Source: Rhodoferax sp. (GTDB lineage Bacteria; Pseudomonadota; Gammaproteobacteria; Burkholderiales; Burkholderiaceae_C). Taken from it: 64,000 nucleotides of DNA. Under the pieces are notes generated by a model. It was not told the DNA's origin, made no database searches, and saw only the letters and a list, made by a program, of their open reading frames with translations. This document shows positions 13,056 through 20,670 of the stretch, one piece after another. Within the stretch, counting starts at the first letter, position 1; each line of letters opens with the position of its first letter. The translations under genes and the position numbers were made by a program. Location: positions 186,001 through 250,000 of the forward strand of contig NZ_JAQTWL010000002.1 in NCBI RefSeq assembly GCF_028689295.1. The letters are read 5' to 3'.

Positions 13056-13068
13056 ACCATTGAACATC

Positions 13069-13470
13069 ATGACAAATACACTCAGATTAATCGTTGCTCA
13101 CGACTCTTCTTCTGGCGCCAAAAACCAGAACGTCGTTGAACTTTCAAACCATGCCGATCCCGCCGGCCTGTCGCTGCAAGGCATTGAACAAATCAGGCTG
13201 AGCTTTCCCAAATTTACCGATGGCCGTGCCTTCAGTCAGGCTTATTTGCTGCGCCGCCGTCTGGGCTTCAAGGGTGATTTGTGTGCCACCGGCGATGTGC
13301 TGGTGGACCAGCTGCTGCAAATGAAGCGCTGCGGCTTCAGCTCGGCGGTGCTGCGCGCTGACCAGAGCATGGACCACGCGCAACGCCAATTGGGCCACTT
13401 CGCCAGCTATTTCCAAGGCGACGCCACGCACCCGCAACCCCTGTTTACATCTGAAGGAGCCTCCGCATGA
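13069..13470 (+). CDS. DUF934 family protein of the sulfate assimilation cluster
   Basis: This 133-residue protein belongs to the DUF934 (COG3749) family, small proteins of unknown biochemical function that almost always accompany the ferredoxin-type sulfite reductase and cysH in proteobacteria. Recognisable parts are the LSFPKFTDGRAFSQAYLLRRRLGF segment region (residues about 45-70) and the downstream GDLCATGDVLVDQL stretch. The ATG at 13069 is 13 bp after the cysI stop, and its own stop overlaps the cysH start in an ATGA arrangement, so it is part of one coupled transcript. A helper role in sulfite reduction is inferred from context only. Confidence 0.88.
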   Translation: MTNTLRLIVAHDSSSGAKNQNVVELSNHADPAGLSLQGIEQIRLSFPKFTDGRAFSQAYLLRRRLGFKGDLCATGDVLVDQLLQMKRCGFSSAVLRADQSMDHAQRQLGHFASYFQGDATHPQPLFTSEGASA

Positions 13471-14255
13471 ATGCAATAGACCTGAACGCCCGCGCCTCTG
13501 CCGACTTTGCACACAAGTTGGCTGAAACCCGGAACCTGTTGAAACAAGCCGCGCTGGACTACGCGCCACGCGCGCCAGGTGAAGAGCCACGCATCACCCT
13601 GGCTTGCAGCCTGGGCGCCGAAGACATGGTGCTGGTCCACCTGGTCAACAGTCTGCAGCTCGACATTGGCATTTTTGTGCTGGAAACCGGCCAGTTGCAC
13701 GCCGAAACGCTGGCGCTTTTGCATCACCTGCAAGCCACATCACGCGCTCCGGTGCAGGTTTATACGCCGGTCAATGAGGCCGTGATCCAGTTCGTGAAAC
13801 GGGAAGGCACCGAGGCCATGTACCACAGCATCGCCCTGCGCAAAAGCTGCTGCAACGTCCGCAAGATGGAGCCGCTGGGCCGCGCGCTGGCCGGCAAAGC
13901 CGCCTGGATCACCGGGCTGCGCCGTGAGCAATCCGGCGCGCGCGCCGAAGTGCCGTTGATCGACACCTCGGATGCCAGCCGCGCCAAGCTCAACCCGTTG
14001 GCCAACTGGACTTGGGGTGACGTGTGGTTCTACATCTCGGAAAACAAGGTTGACTACAACCCGCTGCACGACCAGTCTTACCCCAGCATTGGCTGCGCGC
14101 CGTGCACCCGCGCCATCAGCGCCGGCGAAGACTTCCGCGCTGGCCGTTGGTGGTGGGAAGACGAAGCCGCCAAAGAGTGCGGTCTGCACGTCGTCCAAGG
14201 CGGCCATGGCGTCAAGGCCAAACCAGTCACCGAACAAGAATTAGCCCCCGCATGA
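13467..14255 (+). CDS. cysH: Adenylyl-sulfate (APS) reductase, thioredoxin-dependent
   Basis: CysH reduces activated sulfate to sulfite. The 262-residue protein has the PAPS/APS reductase fold with the P-loop-like CSLGAEDMVLVHL and, importantly, the cysteine pairs SCCNVRK and CAPCTR that bind a [4Fe-4S] cluster in the APS-using subfamily. This, together with the absence of an APS kinase (CysC) domain in CysN, suggests that APS is reduced directly. The ATG overlaps the DUF934 stop and is preceded by a good ribosome binding site (GAAGGAG, near 13453). The stop overlaps the cysD start (ATGA). The usual C-terminal catalytic cysteine motif appears as AKECGLH. Confidence 0.95.
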   Translation: MNAIDLNARASADFAHKLAETRNLLKQAALDYAPRAPGEEPRITLACSLGAEDMVLVHLVNSLQLDIGIFVLETGQLHAETLALLHHLQATSRAPVQVYTPVNEAVIQFVKREGTEAMYHSIALRKSCCNVRKMEPLGRALAGKAAWITGLRREQSGARAEVPLIDTSDASRAKLNPLANWTWGDVWFYISENKVDYNPLHDQSYPSIGCAPCTRAISAGEDFRAGRWWWEDEAAKECGLHVVQGGHGVKAKPVTEQELAPA

Positions 14256-15220
14256 ACGTCCGACTAGATGCCAAGCTGTTCCAGCAGCAAGGCAGGCACC
14301 ATGCTGACCACCTGAGCAACGCCCACCTGGACGCGCTGGAGGAGGAAACCATCTTCATCCTGCGTGAAGTGGCTGCCGCCTTCGAGCGCCCCACCCTGCT
14401 GTTTTCGGGCGGCAAAGACTCGCTGGTGATGCTCAAGTGCGCCGAAAAGGCCTTCGGCACCCCGGCCAACGGCGGCAAGATTCCCTACCCGCTGCTGATG
14501 ATCGACACCGGCCACAACTTTGTTGAGGTCACCGACTTCCGCGACGCCCGCGCCGCCGAGCTGGGAGCCGAACTGATCGTGCGCAGCGTCGAAGACTCGA
14601 TGGCGCGCGGCACCGTGCGGCTGGCACACCCGGGCGAGTCGCGCAACGTGCACCAGTCGGTCACGCTGCTCGAAGCCATCGAGGAATTCCGCTTTGACGC
14701 GCTGATTGGCGGTGCCAGGCGTGACGAGGAAAAAGCCCGCGCCAAGGAGCGCATCTTTTCCCACCGCGACAGCTTCGGCCAGTGGCAGCCCAAAGACCAG
14801 CGGCCCGAGCTGTGGACGCTGTTCAACACCCGGCTGCAACCCGGCGAGCATTTCCGCGTGTTCCCGATCAGCAACTGGACCGAGCTCGACGTCTGGCAAT
14901 ACATCGCCCGCGAAGCCATCGCCCTGCCCTCGCTCTATTACACCCACCAACGCGAAGTGGTCGAACGCAAGGGTCTGCTGGTGCCGGTGACCGAGTTGAC
15001 GCCGTTGAAACCGGGCGAAGTGGCCGAGCTGCGCAACGTTCGTTTTCGCACCGTGGGCGACATCACCTGCACCTGCCCGGTGGAAAGTCTGGCCGCCACG
15101 CCCGACCACATCGTGCTGGAAACGCTGGCGGCTGACGTGAGTGAGCGCGGCGCCACCCGCATGGACGACAAGACCTCAGAGGCTTCGATGGAGAAGCGCA
15201 AGAAAGACGGATATTTTTAA
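14252..15220 (+). CDS. cysD: Sulfate adenylyltransferase small subunit CysD
   Basis: CysD is the catalytic subunit of ATP sulfurylase and forms APS from sulfate and ATP, driven by GTP hydrolysis in CysN. The 322-residue protein shows the PP-loop SGGKDSLVML near residue 50 and the conserved GGARRDEEKARAKER and FPISNWTELDVWQYI segments. The start ATG at 14252 overlaps the cysH stop; the frame upstream of it runs through cysH and is not coding. The stop codon overlaps the first base of cysN. Length and motifs are ordinary. Confidence 0.96.
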   Translation: MNVRLDAKLFQQQGRHHADHLSNAHLDALEEETIFILREVAAAFERPTLLFSGGKDSLVMLKCAEKAFGTPANGGKIPYPLLMIDTGHNFVEVTDFRDARAAELGAELIVRSVEDSMARGTVRLAHPGESRNVHQSVTLLEAIEEFRFDALIGGARRDEEKARAKERIFSHRDSFGQWQPKDQRPELWTLFNTRLQPGEHFRVFPISNWTELDVWQYIAREAIALPSLYYTHQREVVERKGLLVPVTELTPLKPGEVAELRNVRFRTVGDITCTCPVESLAATPDHIVLETLAADVSERGATRMDDKTSEASMEKRKKDGYF

Positions 15221-16575
15221 TGAACACCATGACGGGATTCACCATCTCCAAGGACGAGGTAACCACCATTCGCCCTGAGCTTGTCGAAGGGTCGGCTTCG
15301 ACAGGCTCAGCCCGAACGGACTTTGGCTCAGCCCTCAAATTCATCACTTGCGGCTCCGTCGATGACGGCAAAAGCACGTTGATCGGCCGCCTGCTGATCG
15401 ACAGTCGCTCGGTGCTGCAGGACCAGCTGGCCAACGTCTCCAGAAGCGGCGAGGCCGACCTTGCGCAGTTCACCGACGGCTTGAGCGCCGAGCGCGAGCA
15501 GGGCATCACCATCGACGTGGCCTACCGCTACTTCAACACGGCCAACCGCAAGTTCATCATCGGCGATGCGCCCGGCCACGAGCAGTACACCCGCAACATG
15601 GTCACTGCCGCCAGCAGCGCCGACGCCGCCGTGGTGCTGGTCGATGCCACCAAGCTGCAGTGGCAAGATCCGAACCTGAAGCTGCTACCGCAAACCCGGC
15701 GGCATGCTTTGCTGTGCCATTTGCTGCGCGTGCCCGGAATTGTGTTCGCGGTGAACAAGCTCGATGCGTTGGGTGATAACGCGACACCGGCGTTTGCCAA
15801 CATCCGTGGCGCGCTAGCAGGTTTTGCGCAGGATGCCGACCTGGAAGTATCAGCCATCGTCCCTATTTCTGCACTCAAGGGCCACAACGTGGTCGAATCC
15901 GTGGATGGCTGGTGCGACTACACCGGCCCGAGCCTGCTCGATATCCTGGAGGAACTGCCGGTGACGCCTGCGGACACGGCACTGCCGCTGGCCTTTCCAG
16001 TGCAATGGGTGGAAAAATTCTCGGCCAGTGCCGACATCACGCAAGGCCGCCGGGTGTTCTGGGGCCGGGTGGCCGCTGGCATCGCGCAAGTTGGCCAGCG
16101 CATCCAGGTGCTGCCCAGCGGGCAAACCGCGACTGTGGCACAGGTGCTGGGCCATACCCGCAAGCCGCTGAGCGTGGCAGCAGGTCACAGCGCGGGCATT
16201 GTGCTCGACCGCGAGGTGGACGTGTCACGCGGCGACTGGCTGCTGGCGCTTGACTCACCAGCCCCCTGCCGCGAGTTGAAGGTCACCGTGGCCTGGATGG
16301 ATGGCGAGCCGCTGGTGGCCGGGCGCACCTATTGGGCCCTGCACGGCCACCGCTGGGTCAAGGCACGCGTCAAGCGCGTGGTGCACCGCCTCGACATCAA
16401 CACGCTGGCTGAAGAAGATGCGGATGCGCTGCCCGCCAACAGTATCGGCCACGTCGAACTGCAATTGCAAGAGGGCATTGCCGCGCGGCCATATCAAGAG
16501 TCTCGCGTGCTCGGTGCTTTGGTGCTGGTCGATACCGCCAGCCACAGGACTGCGGGTGCGGTCTTGCTCAATTGA
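15220..16575 (+). CDS. cysN: Sulfate adenylyltransferase large subunit CysN (GTPase)
   Basis: CysN is the regulatory GTPase of ATP sulfurylase. The 451-residue protein carries the translational GTPase motifs GSVDDGKST (G1), DAPGHEQYTRNM (G3) and VNKLD (G4), followed by the beta-barrel domains. There is no fused APS kinase domain. Translation overlaps the cysD stop by one base. The N terminus is unusual: a palindromic repeat contributes residues of about 17-33 (RPELVEG...STGSART) before the conserved FITCGSVDDGKST begins near residue 42, so the protein has an N-terminal extension derived from a repeat. Confidence 0.95.
   Translation: MNTMTGFTISKDEVTTIRPELVEGSASTGSARTDFGSALKFITCGSVDDGKSTLIGRLLIDSRSVLQDQLANVSRSGEADLAQFTDGLSAEREQGITIDVAYRYFNTANRKFIIGDAPGHEQYTRNMVTAASSADAAVVLVDATKLQWQDPNLKLLPQTRRHALLCHLLRVPGIVFAVNKLDALGDNATPAFANIRGALAGFAQDADLEVSAIVPISALKGHNVVESVDGWCDYTGPSLLDILEELPVTPADTALPLAFPVQWVEKFSASADITQGRRVFWGRVAAGIAQVGQRIQVLPSGQTATVAQVLGHTRKPLSVAAGHSAGIVLDREVDVSRGDWLLALDSPAPCRELKVTVAWMDGEPLVAGRTYWALHGHRWVKARVKRVVHRLDINTLAEEDADALPANSIGHVELQLQEGIAARPYQESRVLGALVLVDTASHRTAGAVLLN
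15268..15319. repeat. Palindromic dispersed repeat (copy A), in frame at the 5' end of cysN
   Basis: The left arm ATTCGCCCTGAGCTTGTCGA (from 15268) and right arm TTCGACAGGCTCAGCCCGAA (to 15319) are inverted complements with a short loop. The same element occurs at 31250, 40422, 43425 (half) and 48447. In this frame it reads through without a stop. Confidence 0.9.
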
Positions 16576-16675
16576 TGCAAATCAAGGCGCATCATGTCCA
16601 ATGCCATTATGCTTCGCAGCCCTGAACGTGAGCCTTTAAAATCACGCTTTTGCATTCAACCGAAGAACCCTCAAA

Positions 16676-17005
16676 ATGACCCATACCGTCACCGAAGCCT
16701 GCATCAAATGCAAGTACACCGATTGTGTCGATGTCTGCCCCGTGGACTGTTTCCGAGAGGGCCCCAACTTTTTGACCATCGATCCCGATGAATGCATCGA
16801 CTGCGCGGTCTGCATTCCAGAATGCCCGGTCAACGCCATTTACGCCGAAGAAGACGTGCCCAAGGACCAGCGCCACATGACCAAGCTCAACGCCGAGCTG
16901 GCCAAGCTGCCAACCTGGAAAAGCATCACCAAACGCAAAGCCGCTTTGCCCGAAGCCGAAGAGTGGAAAGACAAGACCGGCAAGCTCTCCGAGCTGATAC
17001 GCTGA
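16676..17005 (+). CDS. fdxA: 7Fe ferredoxin FdxA
   Basis: This 109-residue ferredoxin has the two cysteine sets of a [3Fe-4S][4Fe-4S] protein: [17 protein letters not shown] near the N terminus and [12 protein letters not shown] further on, with the long C-terminal helix-containing tail usual for FdxA. It is a soluble one-electron carrier. The gene is 100 bp after cysN and 37 bp before a ferredoxin-NADP reductase gene, which suggests that the pair supplies reducing power to the ferredoxin-type sulfite reductase upstream. That link is inferred from position. The gap before it may hold a weak promoter (TAAAAT at 16637-16642, no clear -35). Confidence 0.94.
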   Translation: MTHTVTEACIKCKYTDCVDVCPVDCFREGPNFLTIDPDECIDCAVCIPECPVNAIYAEEDVPKDQRHMTKLNAELAKLPTWKSITKRKAALPEAEEWKDKTGKLSELIR

Positions 17006-17014
17006 ACCTCAATC

Positions 17015-17045
17015 TGTCATTGCGTGCGTAGCGCGGCAATCCATG
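17015..17045. repeat. Half-copy of the cysI-type repeat, ending in the start codon of the reductase gene
   Basis: The sequence TGTCATTGCGTGCGTAGCGC followed by GGCAATCCATG matches the right arm of the repeat in cysI with two substitutions. Its last three bases are the ATG at 17043 that begins the ferredoxin-NADP reductase. No Shine-Dalgarno sequence is visible between the repeat and this ATG. Confidence 0.8.
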
Positions 17046-18086
17046 CCCGAATCCGCAGTCATCCACACCGACGCACTGGTCATCGGGGCCGGGCCGGTGG
17101 GCTTGTTCGAGGTGTTTCAGCTCGGCCTGCAAGGCATTCACACCCATGTGGTCGATGTGCTTGACCAGGCTGGCGGTCAGTGCATCGCGCTCTACCCCGA
17201 CAAGCCCATTTACGACATTCCCGGCCTGCCTTACAGCACCGGCCGCGAGTTGACCCAGCGGCTACTTGAACAAATTGCACCCTTCAAGCCCGAGTTTCAT
17301 TTCAACCAGCAGGTCGGTCAGGTCAACCGCCAAGCCGATGGTAGGTGGCTTGTCGCCACGCCAGTTCAGCAATTTCTGACGCGCGCGCTGTTTATTGCCG
17401 CCGGGGTGGGCGCCTTTGTTCCCAAAGAACTCAAAGTGGACGGCCTGGCAGCGTTTACCGGCATGCAACTGTGGTATCGCCTGAACCCCCCTGATCTATT
17501 AAAGGGCCAGCAAGTGGTGGTGGTGGGCGGTGAAGATGCCGCGGTTGAATACGCCATTGCATTGGCCGCCAACGAATCGCAGCGAGCGCAACGTGTTACT
17601 TTGCTGCACCGACGAGATGTGCTGCTGGCCAGCCCCGCTGCATTGGCCCAATTGGCCGAACTGCGCGCCAGTGGGCGCATCCGATTTGTCGCCGGACAAG
17701 TCACCGGCATCCAGACCCGTGCTGATCGGCTCAGCGGCGTGGTGATCAACACCCCCGATGATCAATCGCTGACGCTGGCGCTGGATGCCTTGCTGGTTTG
17801 TCAGGGCATCAGCCCCAAGCTGGGCCCCATCGCCCAATGGGGGCTGGCCATGGAACGCAAACAGCTCAGCGTCGATCCGGCCAGCTTTGCCACCAACGCG
17901 CCCGGCATCTATGCCGTGGGCGACATCAACACCTACCCCGGCAAAAAGAAACTCATCCTCTGCGGTTTCCATGAAGCGACGCTGGCCGCCTTCGCCGCCG
18001 CCAGCTATTTGAACCCGCAGGCTTCTGGCGTTTTGCAATACACCACCAGCAGCGCGCTATTGCAGCAGCGCCTCGGCGTTCAATAG
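17043..18086 (+). CDS. Ferredoxin--NADP(+) reductase, thioredoxin-reductase-like type
   Basis: The 347-residue flavoprotein is of the TrxR-like FNR family. It has an FAD-binding GAGPVGLFEVFQ motif, the AGGQCIALYP segment, an NADPH-binding VVVGGEDAAVEYA motif, and the C-terminal FAD motif GIYAVGDINTYPGKKKLIL. It lacks the CxxC redox disulphide of true thioredoxin reductases, as expected for this family. Its partner is probably the FdxA encoded just upstream, and together they could feed electrons to sulfite reductase. The start codon is supplied by the tail of a dispersed repeat. It ends one base before the stop of the convergent cysE. Confidence 0.92.
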   Translation: MPESAVIHTDALVIGAGPVGLFEVFQLGLQGIHTHVVDVLDQAGGQCIALYPDKPIYDIPGLPYSTGRELTQRLLEQIAPFKPEFHFNQQVGQVNRQADGRWLVATPVQQFLTRALFIAAGVGAFVPKELKVDGLAAFTGMQLWYRLNPPDLLKGQQVVVVGGEDAAVEYAIALAANESQRAQRVTLLHRRDVLLASPAALAQLAELRASGRIRFVAGQVTGIQTRADRLSGVVINTPDDQSLTLALDALLVCQGISPKLGPIAQWGLAMERKQLSVDPASFATNAPGIYAVGDINTYPGKKKLILCGFHEATLAAFAAASYLNPQASGVLQYTTSSALLQQRLGVQ

Positions 18087-18860
18087 CTACTTGCCCACCA
18101 GCTGGTTGAGCTTGTCGGCCTCGAAGTGCTCCTGCAACGCGGCATCGCCCGGCACGACCGTGGTGGCGTTGCGCTGGCAGGTGAGTTTTTCCAGGGATTG
18201 CCACAACATGGCGATCTGGTGTTCCTGGGTGGCCGCGTTGTCGATCAAACCGCGAAGGGCCTGGCTCAGTGGGTCGTCGTTTTGGGTGACCCCGTAAGCC
18301 GAAAAACCCATTTTGGAGGCCACTTCTTCGCGCCTGACATCGAGTTCGGCCTGGATGATGCGCGCCGGATTTCCCACTGCCGTGGCGCCGGCGGGCACCG
18401 GTTTGGTCACCACTGCGTTCGACCCCACCTTGGCGCCGTCGCCCACGGTAAAGCCGCCCAGCACCTGCGCCCCGGCGCCCACCACCACGCCACGGCCCAG
18501 GGTGGGGTGGCGCTTGGTGCCTTTGTAGAGCGAGGTGCCGCCCAGCGTGACACCCTGGTAAATGGTGCAGTCGTCGCCGATTTCTGCCGTCTCGCCCACC
18601 ACCACGCCCATGGCATGGTCAAAAAACACCCGTTCGCCAATTTTGGCACCGGGGTGGATTTCGATACCGGTCAAAAACCGGGCCAGTTGCGAGATGAAGC
18701 GCCCGAGCCATTTGAAGCCATGAACCCAGCAGGCATGCGCCAGCCGGTGCAGCAACACCGCGTGCACACCGGGGTAGCAGGTCAGCACTTCCCAGGCGCT
18801 GCGCGCCGCCGGGTCGCGCTCCAGAATGCATTGAACGTCGGATTTGAGTCTTGAAAACAT
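18087..18860 (-). CDS. cysE: Serine O-acetyltransferase
   Basis: CysE makes O-acetylserine, the acceptor for sulfide in cysteine synthesis, so it continues the pathway encoded on the other strand. The 257-residue protein has an N-terminal helical domain and a left-handed beta-helix of hexapeptide repeats ([40 protein letters not shown]) with the catalytic histidines in FFDHAMG and [10 protein letters not shown]. It starts 9 bp after the trmJ stop and probably shares its transcript. Length is normal; feedback inhibition by cysteine is a family property. Confidence 0.95.
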   Translation of the reverse strand: MFSRLKSDVQCILERDPAARSAWEVLTCYPGVHAVLLHRLAHACWVHGFKWLGRFISQLARFLTGIEIHPGAKIGERVFFDHAMGVVVGETAEIGDDCTIYQGVTLGGTSLYKGTKRHPTLGRGVVVGAGAQVLGGFTVGDGAKVGSNAVVTKPVPAGATAVGNPARIIQAELDVRREEVASKMGFSAYGVTQNDDPLSQALRGLIDNAATQEHQIAMLWQSLEKLTCQRNATTVVPGDAALQEHFEADKLNQLVGK

Positions 18861-18869
18861 GCGCTTAGT

Positions 18870-19625
18870 TTATTCTCTGGGCGAAACCTCTGAGGCTGGC
18901 AGTGGCTGCGGTCTAAGCATCCTTTTGGCCATGCCGCGCAAGATGTGAATTTCTTCCTGCGTCACTGCCGCGCGGTTGAACAATTGGTTCAGGCGCGGCA
19001 TGAGTTTTTTGGGCGATTGCGGGTCGAGAAAACCGATGCCGGTGAGCGCCTGCTCCAAGTGCGCCAGCATGCCTGCCACCTGCGCCGCATCGGCCAGCAC
19101 CGCTTCGGTGGTAACCGCCTGCACCGGGTAGGCACCCAGCGCCACACGCCAGTCGTAGGCAATCACCTGCAGGGCGGCACCCAGGTTGAGCGAGCCGAAT
19201 CTGGGGTTGCTGGGAATACTTAAGGCAGCATGGCAGCGGTAAACGTCTTCGTTACGCATGCCAAAACGCTCGGAACCGAACAAAAAGGCGACACCGCAGT
19301 GCGGGGTGTCTTGCACTTTCAGGAGCGCCGCGAAGTGCTCGCGCGGCGTCACCGTGGGTGGGCCGAAGTCGCGCGGGGTCATGGCGGTGGCGCACAGGTG
19401 CGTCATGCCATCGAGCGCTTCATCGAGCGTGGCCACGATGCGGGCGTTTTTGAGCACATCGGTGGCGCCGCTGGCGCGCTGGATGGTTTCTTCGCGATTG
19501 AGCACGTTGGTCCAGCGCGGCGCGACCAGCACCAGGTCGTCGAAACCCATGGTTTTCATGGCGCGTGCGGCCGCGCCGACGTTGCCGGCGTGGCTGGTAT
19601 TGATCAGGATAAAGCGCGTCTGCAT
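18870..19625 (-). CDS. trmJ: tRNA (cytidine/uridine-32-2'-O)-methyltransferase TrmJ
   Basis: TrmJ methylates the ribose at position 32 of several tRNAs using S-adenosylmethionine. The 251-residue protein is a SPOUT-class enzyme, with the N-terminal FILINTSHAGNVGAAARAMKTMGF motif region, the knot motifs FLFGSERFGMRNEDVYRC (shortened family pattern) and IPSNPRFGSLNLGAALQV. The ATG at 19625 begins the conserved MQTRFILINT; the longer upstream frame is unconserved. It is divergent from suhB, the same adjacency seen in Escherichia coli, and is followed closely by cysE. Confidence 0.93.
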   Translation of the reverse strand: MQTRFILINTSHAGNVGAAARAMKTMGFDDLVLVAPRWTNVLNREETIQRASGATDVLKNARIVATLDEALDGMTHLCATAMTPRDFGPPTVTPREHFAALLKVQDTPHCGVAFLFGSERFGMRNEDVYRCHAALSIPSNPRFGSLNLGAALQVIAYDWRVALGAYPVQAVTTEAVLADAAQVAGMLAHLEQALTGIGFLDPQSPKKLMPRLNQLFNRAAVTQEEIHILRGMAKRMLRPQPLPASEVSPRE

Positions 19626-19746
19626 AGGAATACCCAAACACTGGCCGTTAAAATAACGCCATTGTCGCTGCCCGCATCGCCTTGCAGCGCGTCGCTCATC
19701 CATCTCACAGACTCAGGCTCCCGCAGTCCGTTCTACAAAAATCGAT

Positions 19747-20619
19747 ATGAATCCTTCTAACTTGCACCCCATGGTCAACGTGGCCGTGAAGGCCGCACGC
19801 GCTGCTGGCGCCATCATCAACCGCGCCGCGCTCGATGTGGAGTCGGTCCGCGTTTCGCAAAAACAGGTCAACGACTTTGTCACCGAAGTGGATCAGGCGT
19901 CCGAGCAAACCATCATCGAAACCCTGCTCACCGCTTACCCCGGCCACGCCATCTGGGCAGAGGAATCGGGTCGCGTTCACGGCGCGCAAGACTCCGAGTT
20001 TGTCTGGATCATCGATCCGCTGGACGGCACCACCAATTTCATCCACGGCCTGCCCATTTACTGTGTCAGCATTGCGCTGGCCGTTCGGGGCAAGGTCGAG
20101 CAGGCCGTCATTTACGATCCCAGCCGCAACGACCTCTTCACCGCCACCAAAGGGCGCGGCGCTTACCAGAACAATCGCCGCCTGCGCGTGGCCAAGCGCA
20201 CCCGCTTGCAGGAATGCCTGATTTCCACCGGTTTTCCCTACCGCCATGATGACGACTTCAACACCTACCTGCGCATGATGGGCGACATGATGCAACGCAC
20301 CGCCGGCCTGCGCCGCCCCGGCGCCGCCGCGCTTGACCTGGCCTATGTGGCCGCCGGTTTTACCGATGGCTTTTTTGAAACCGGTTTGCAGCCCTGGGAT
20401 GTAGCTGCGGGCTCGCTATTGATCACCGAAGCCGGTGGCCTGGTCGGTAATTTCTCGGGCGACGCCAACTTTCTGGAACAAAAAGAATGCATGGCGGCCA
20501 ACCCGCACATTTACGGCCAGATGGTGGCGCTGCTGGGCAAATACAGCAAATTTGCCAATGCCGGTAACAAAGCCGCCGTGCGCGAAGCCGTGGCGGAACT
20601 GGCCAAGACGCCCACCTAA
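19747..20619 (+). CDS. suhB: Inositol-1-monophosphatase family protein SuhB
   Basis: This 290-residue protein is an inositol monophosphatase of the SuhB type. It has both metal-binding signatures, [13 protein letters not shown] and [15 protein letters not shown], and the EES motif of the first metal site. Family members hydrolyse inositol phosphates, and in Escherichia coli SuhB also acts with the Nus factors in ribosomal RNA antitermination; which role dominates here is not visible. The stop is followed within about 50 bp by the stop of the convergent relA, with only a weak AACAAAC/GTTTGTT inverted repeat between them. Confidence 0.93.
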   Translation: MNPSNLHPMVNVAVKAARAAGAIINRAALDVESVRVSQKQVNDFVTEVDQASEQTIIETLLTAYPGHAIWAEESGRVHGAQDSEFVWIIDPLDGTTNFIHGLPIYCVSIALAVRGKVEQAVIYDPSRNDLFTATKGRGAYQNNRRLRVAKRTRLQECLISTGFPYRHDDDFNTYLRMMGDMMQRTAGLRRPGAAALDLAYVAAGFTDGFFETGLQPWDVAAGSLLITEAGGLVGNFSGDANFLEQKECMAANPHIYGQMVALLGKYSKFANAGNKAAVREAVAELAKTPT

Positions 20620-20670
20620 AACAAACAGCAGGACAACCATCGGCCCGGAGCGGCCCAAGATACCGGTTTG

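Noticed and set aside
15268..15319. The RPEPVEG/STSSART peptides as a shared protein motif or localisation signal
   Set aside because: The same DNA palindrome lies in non-coding gaps (40422, 43425), so the peptide follows from the DNA repeat and not from protein function.
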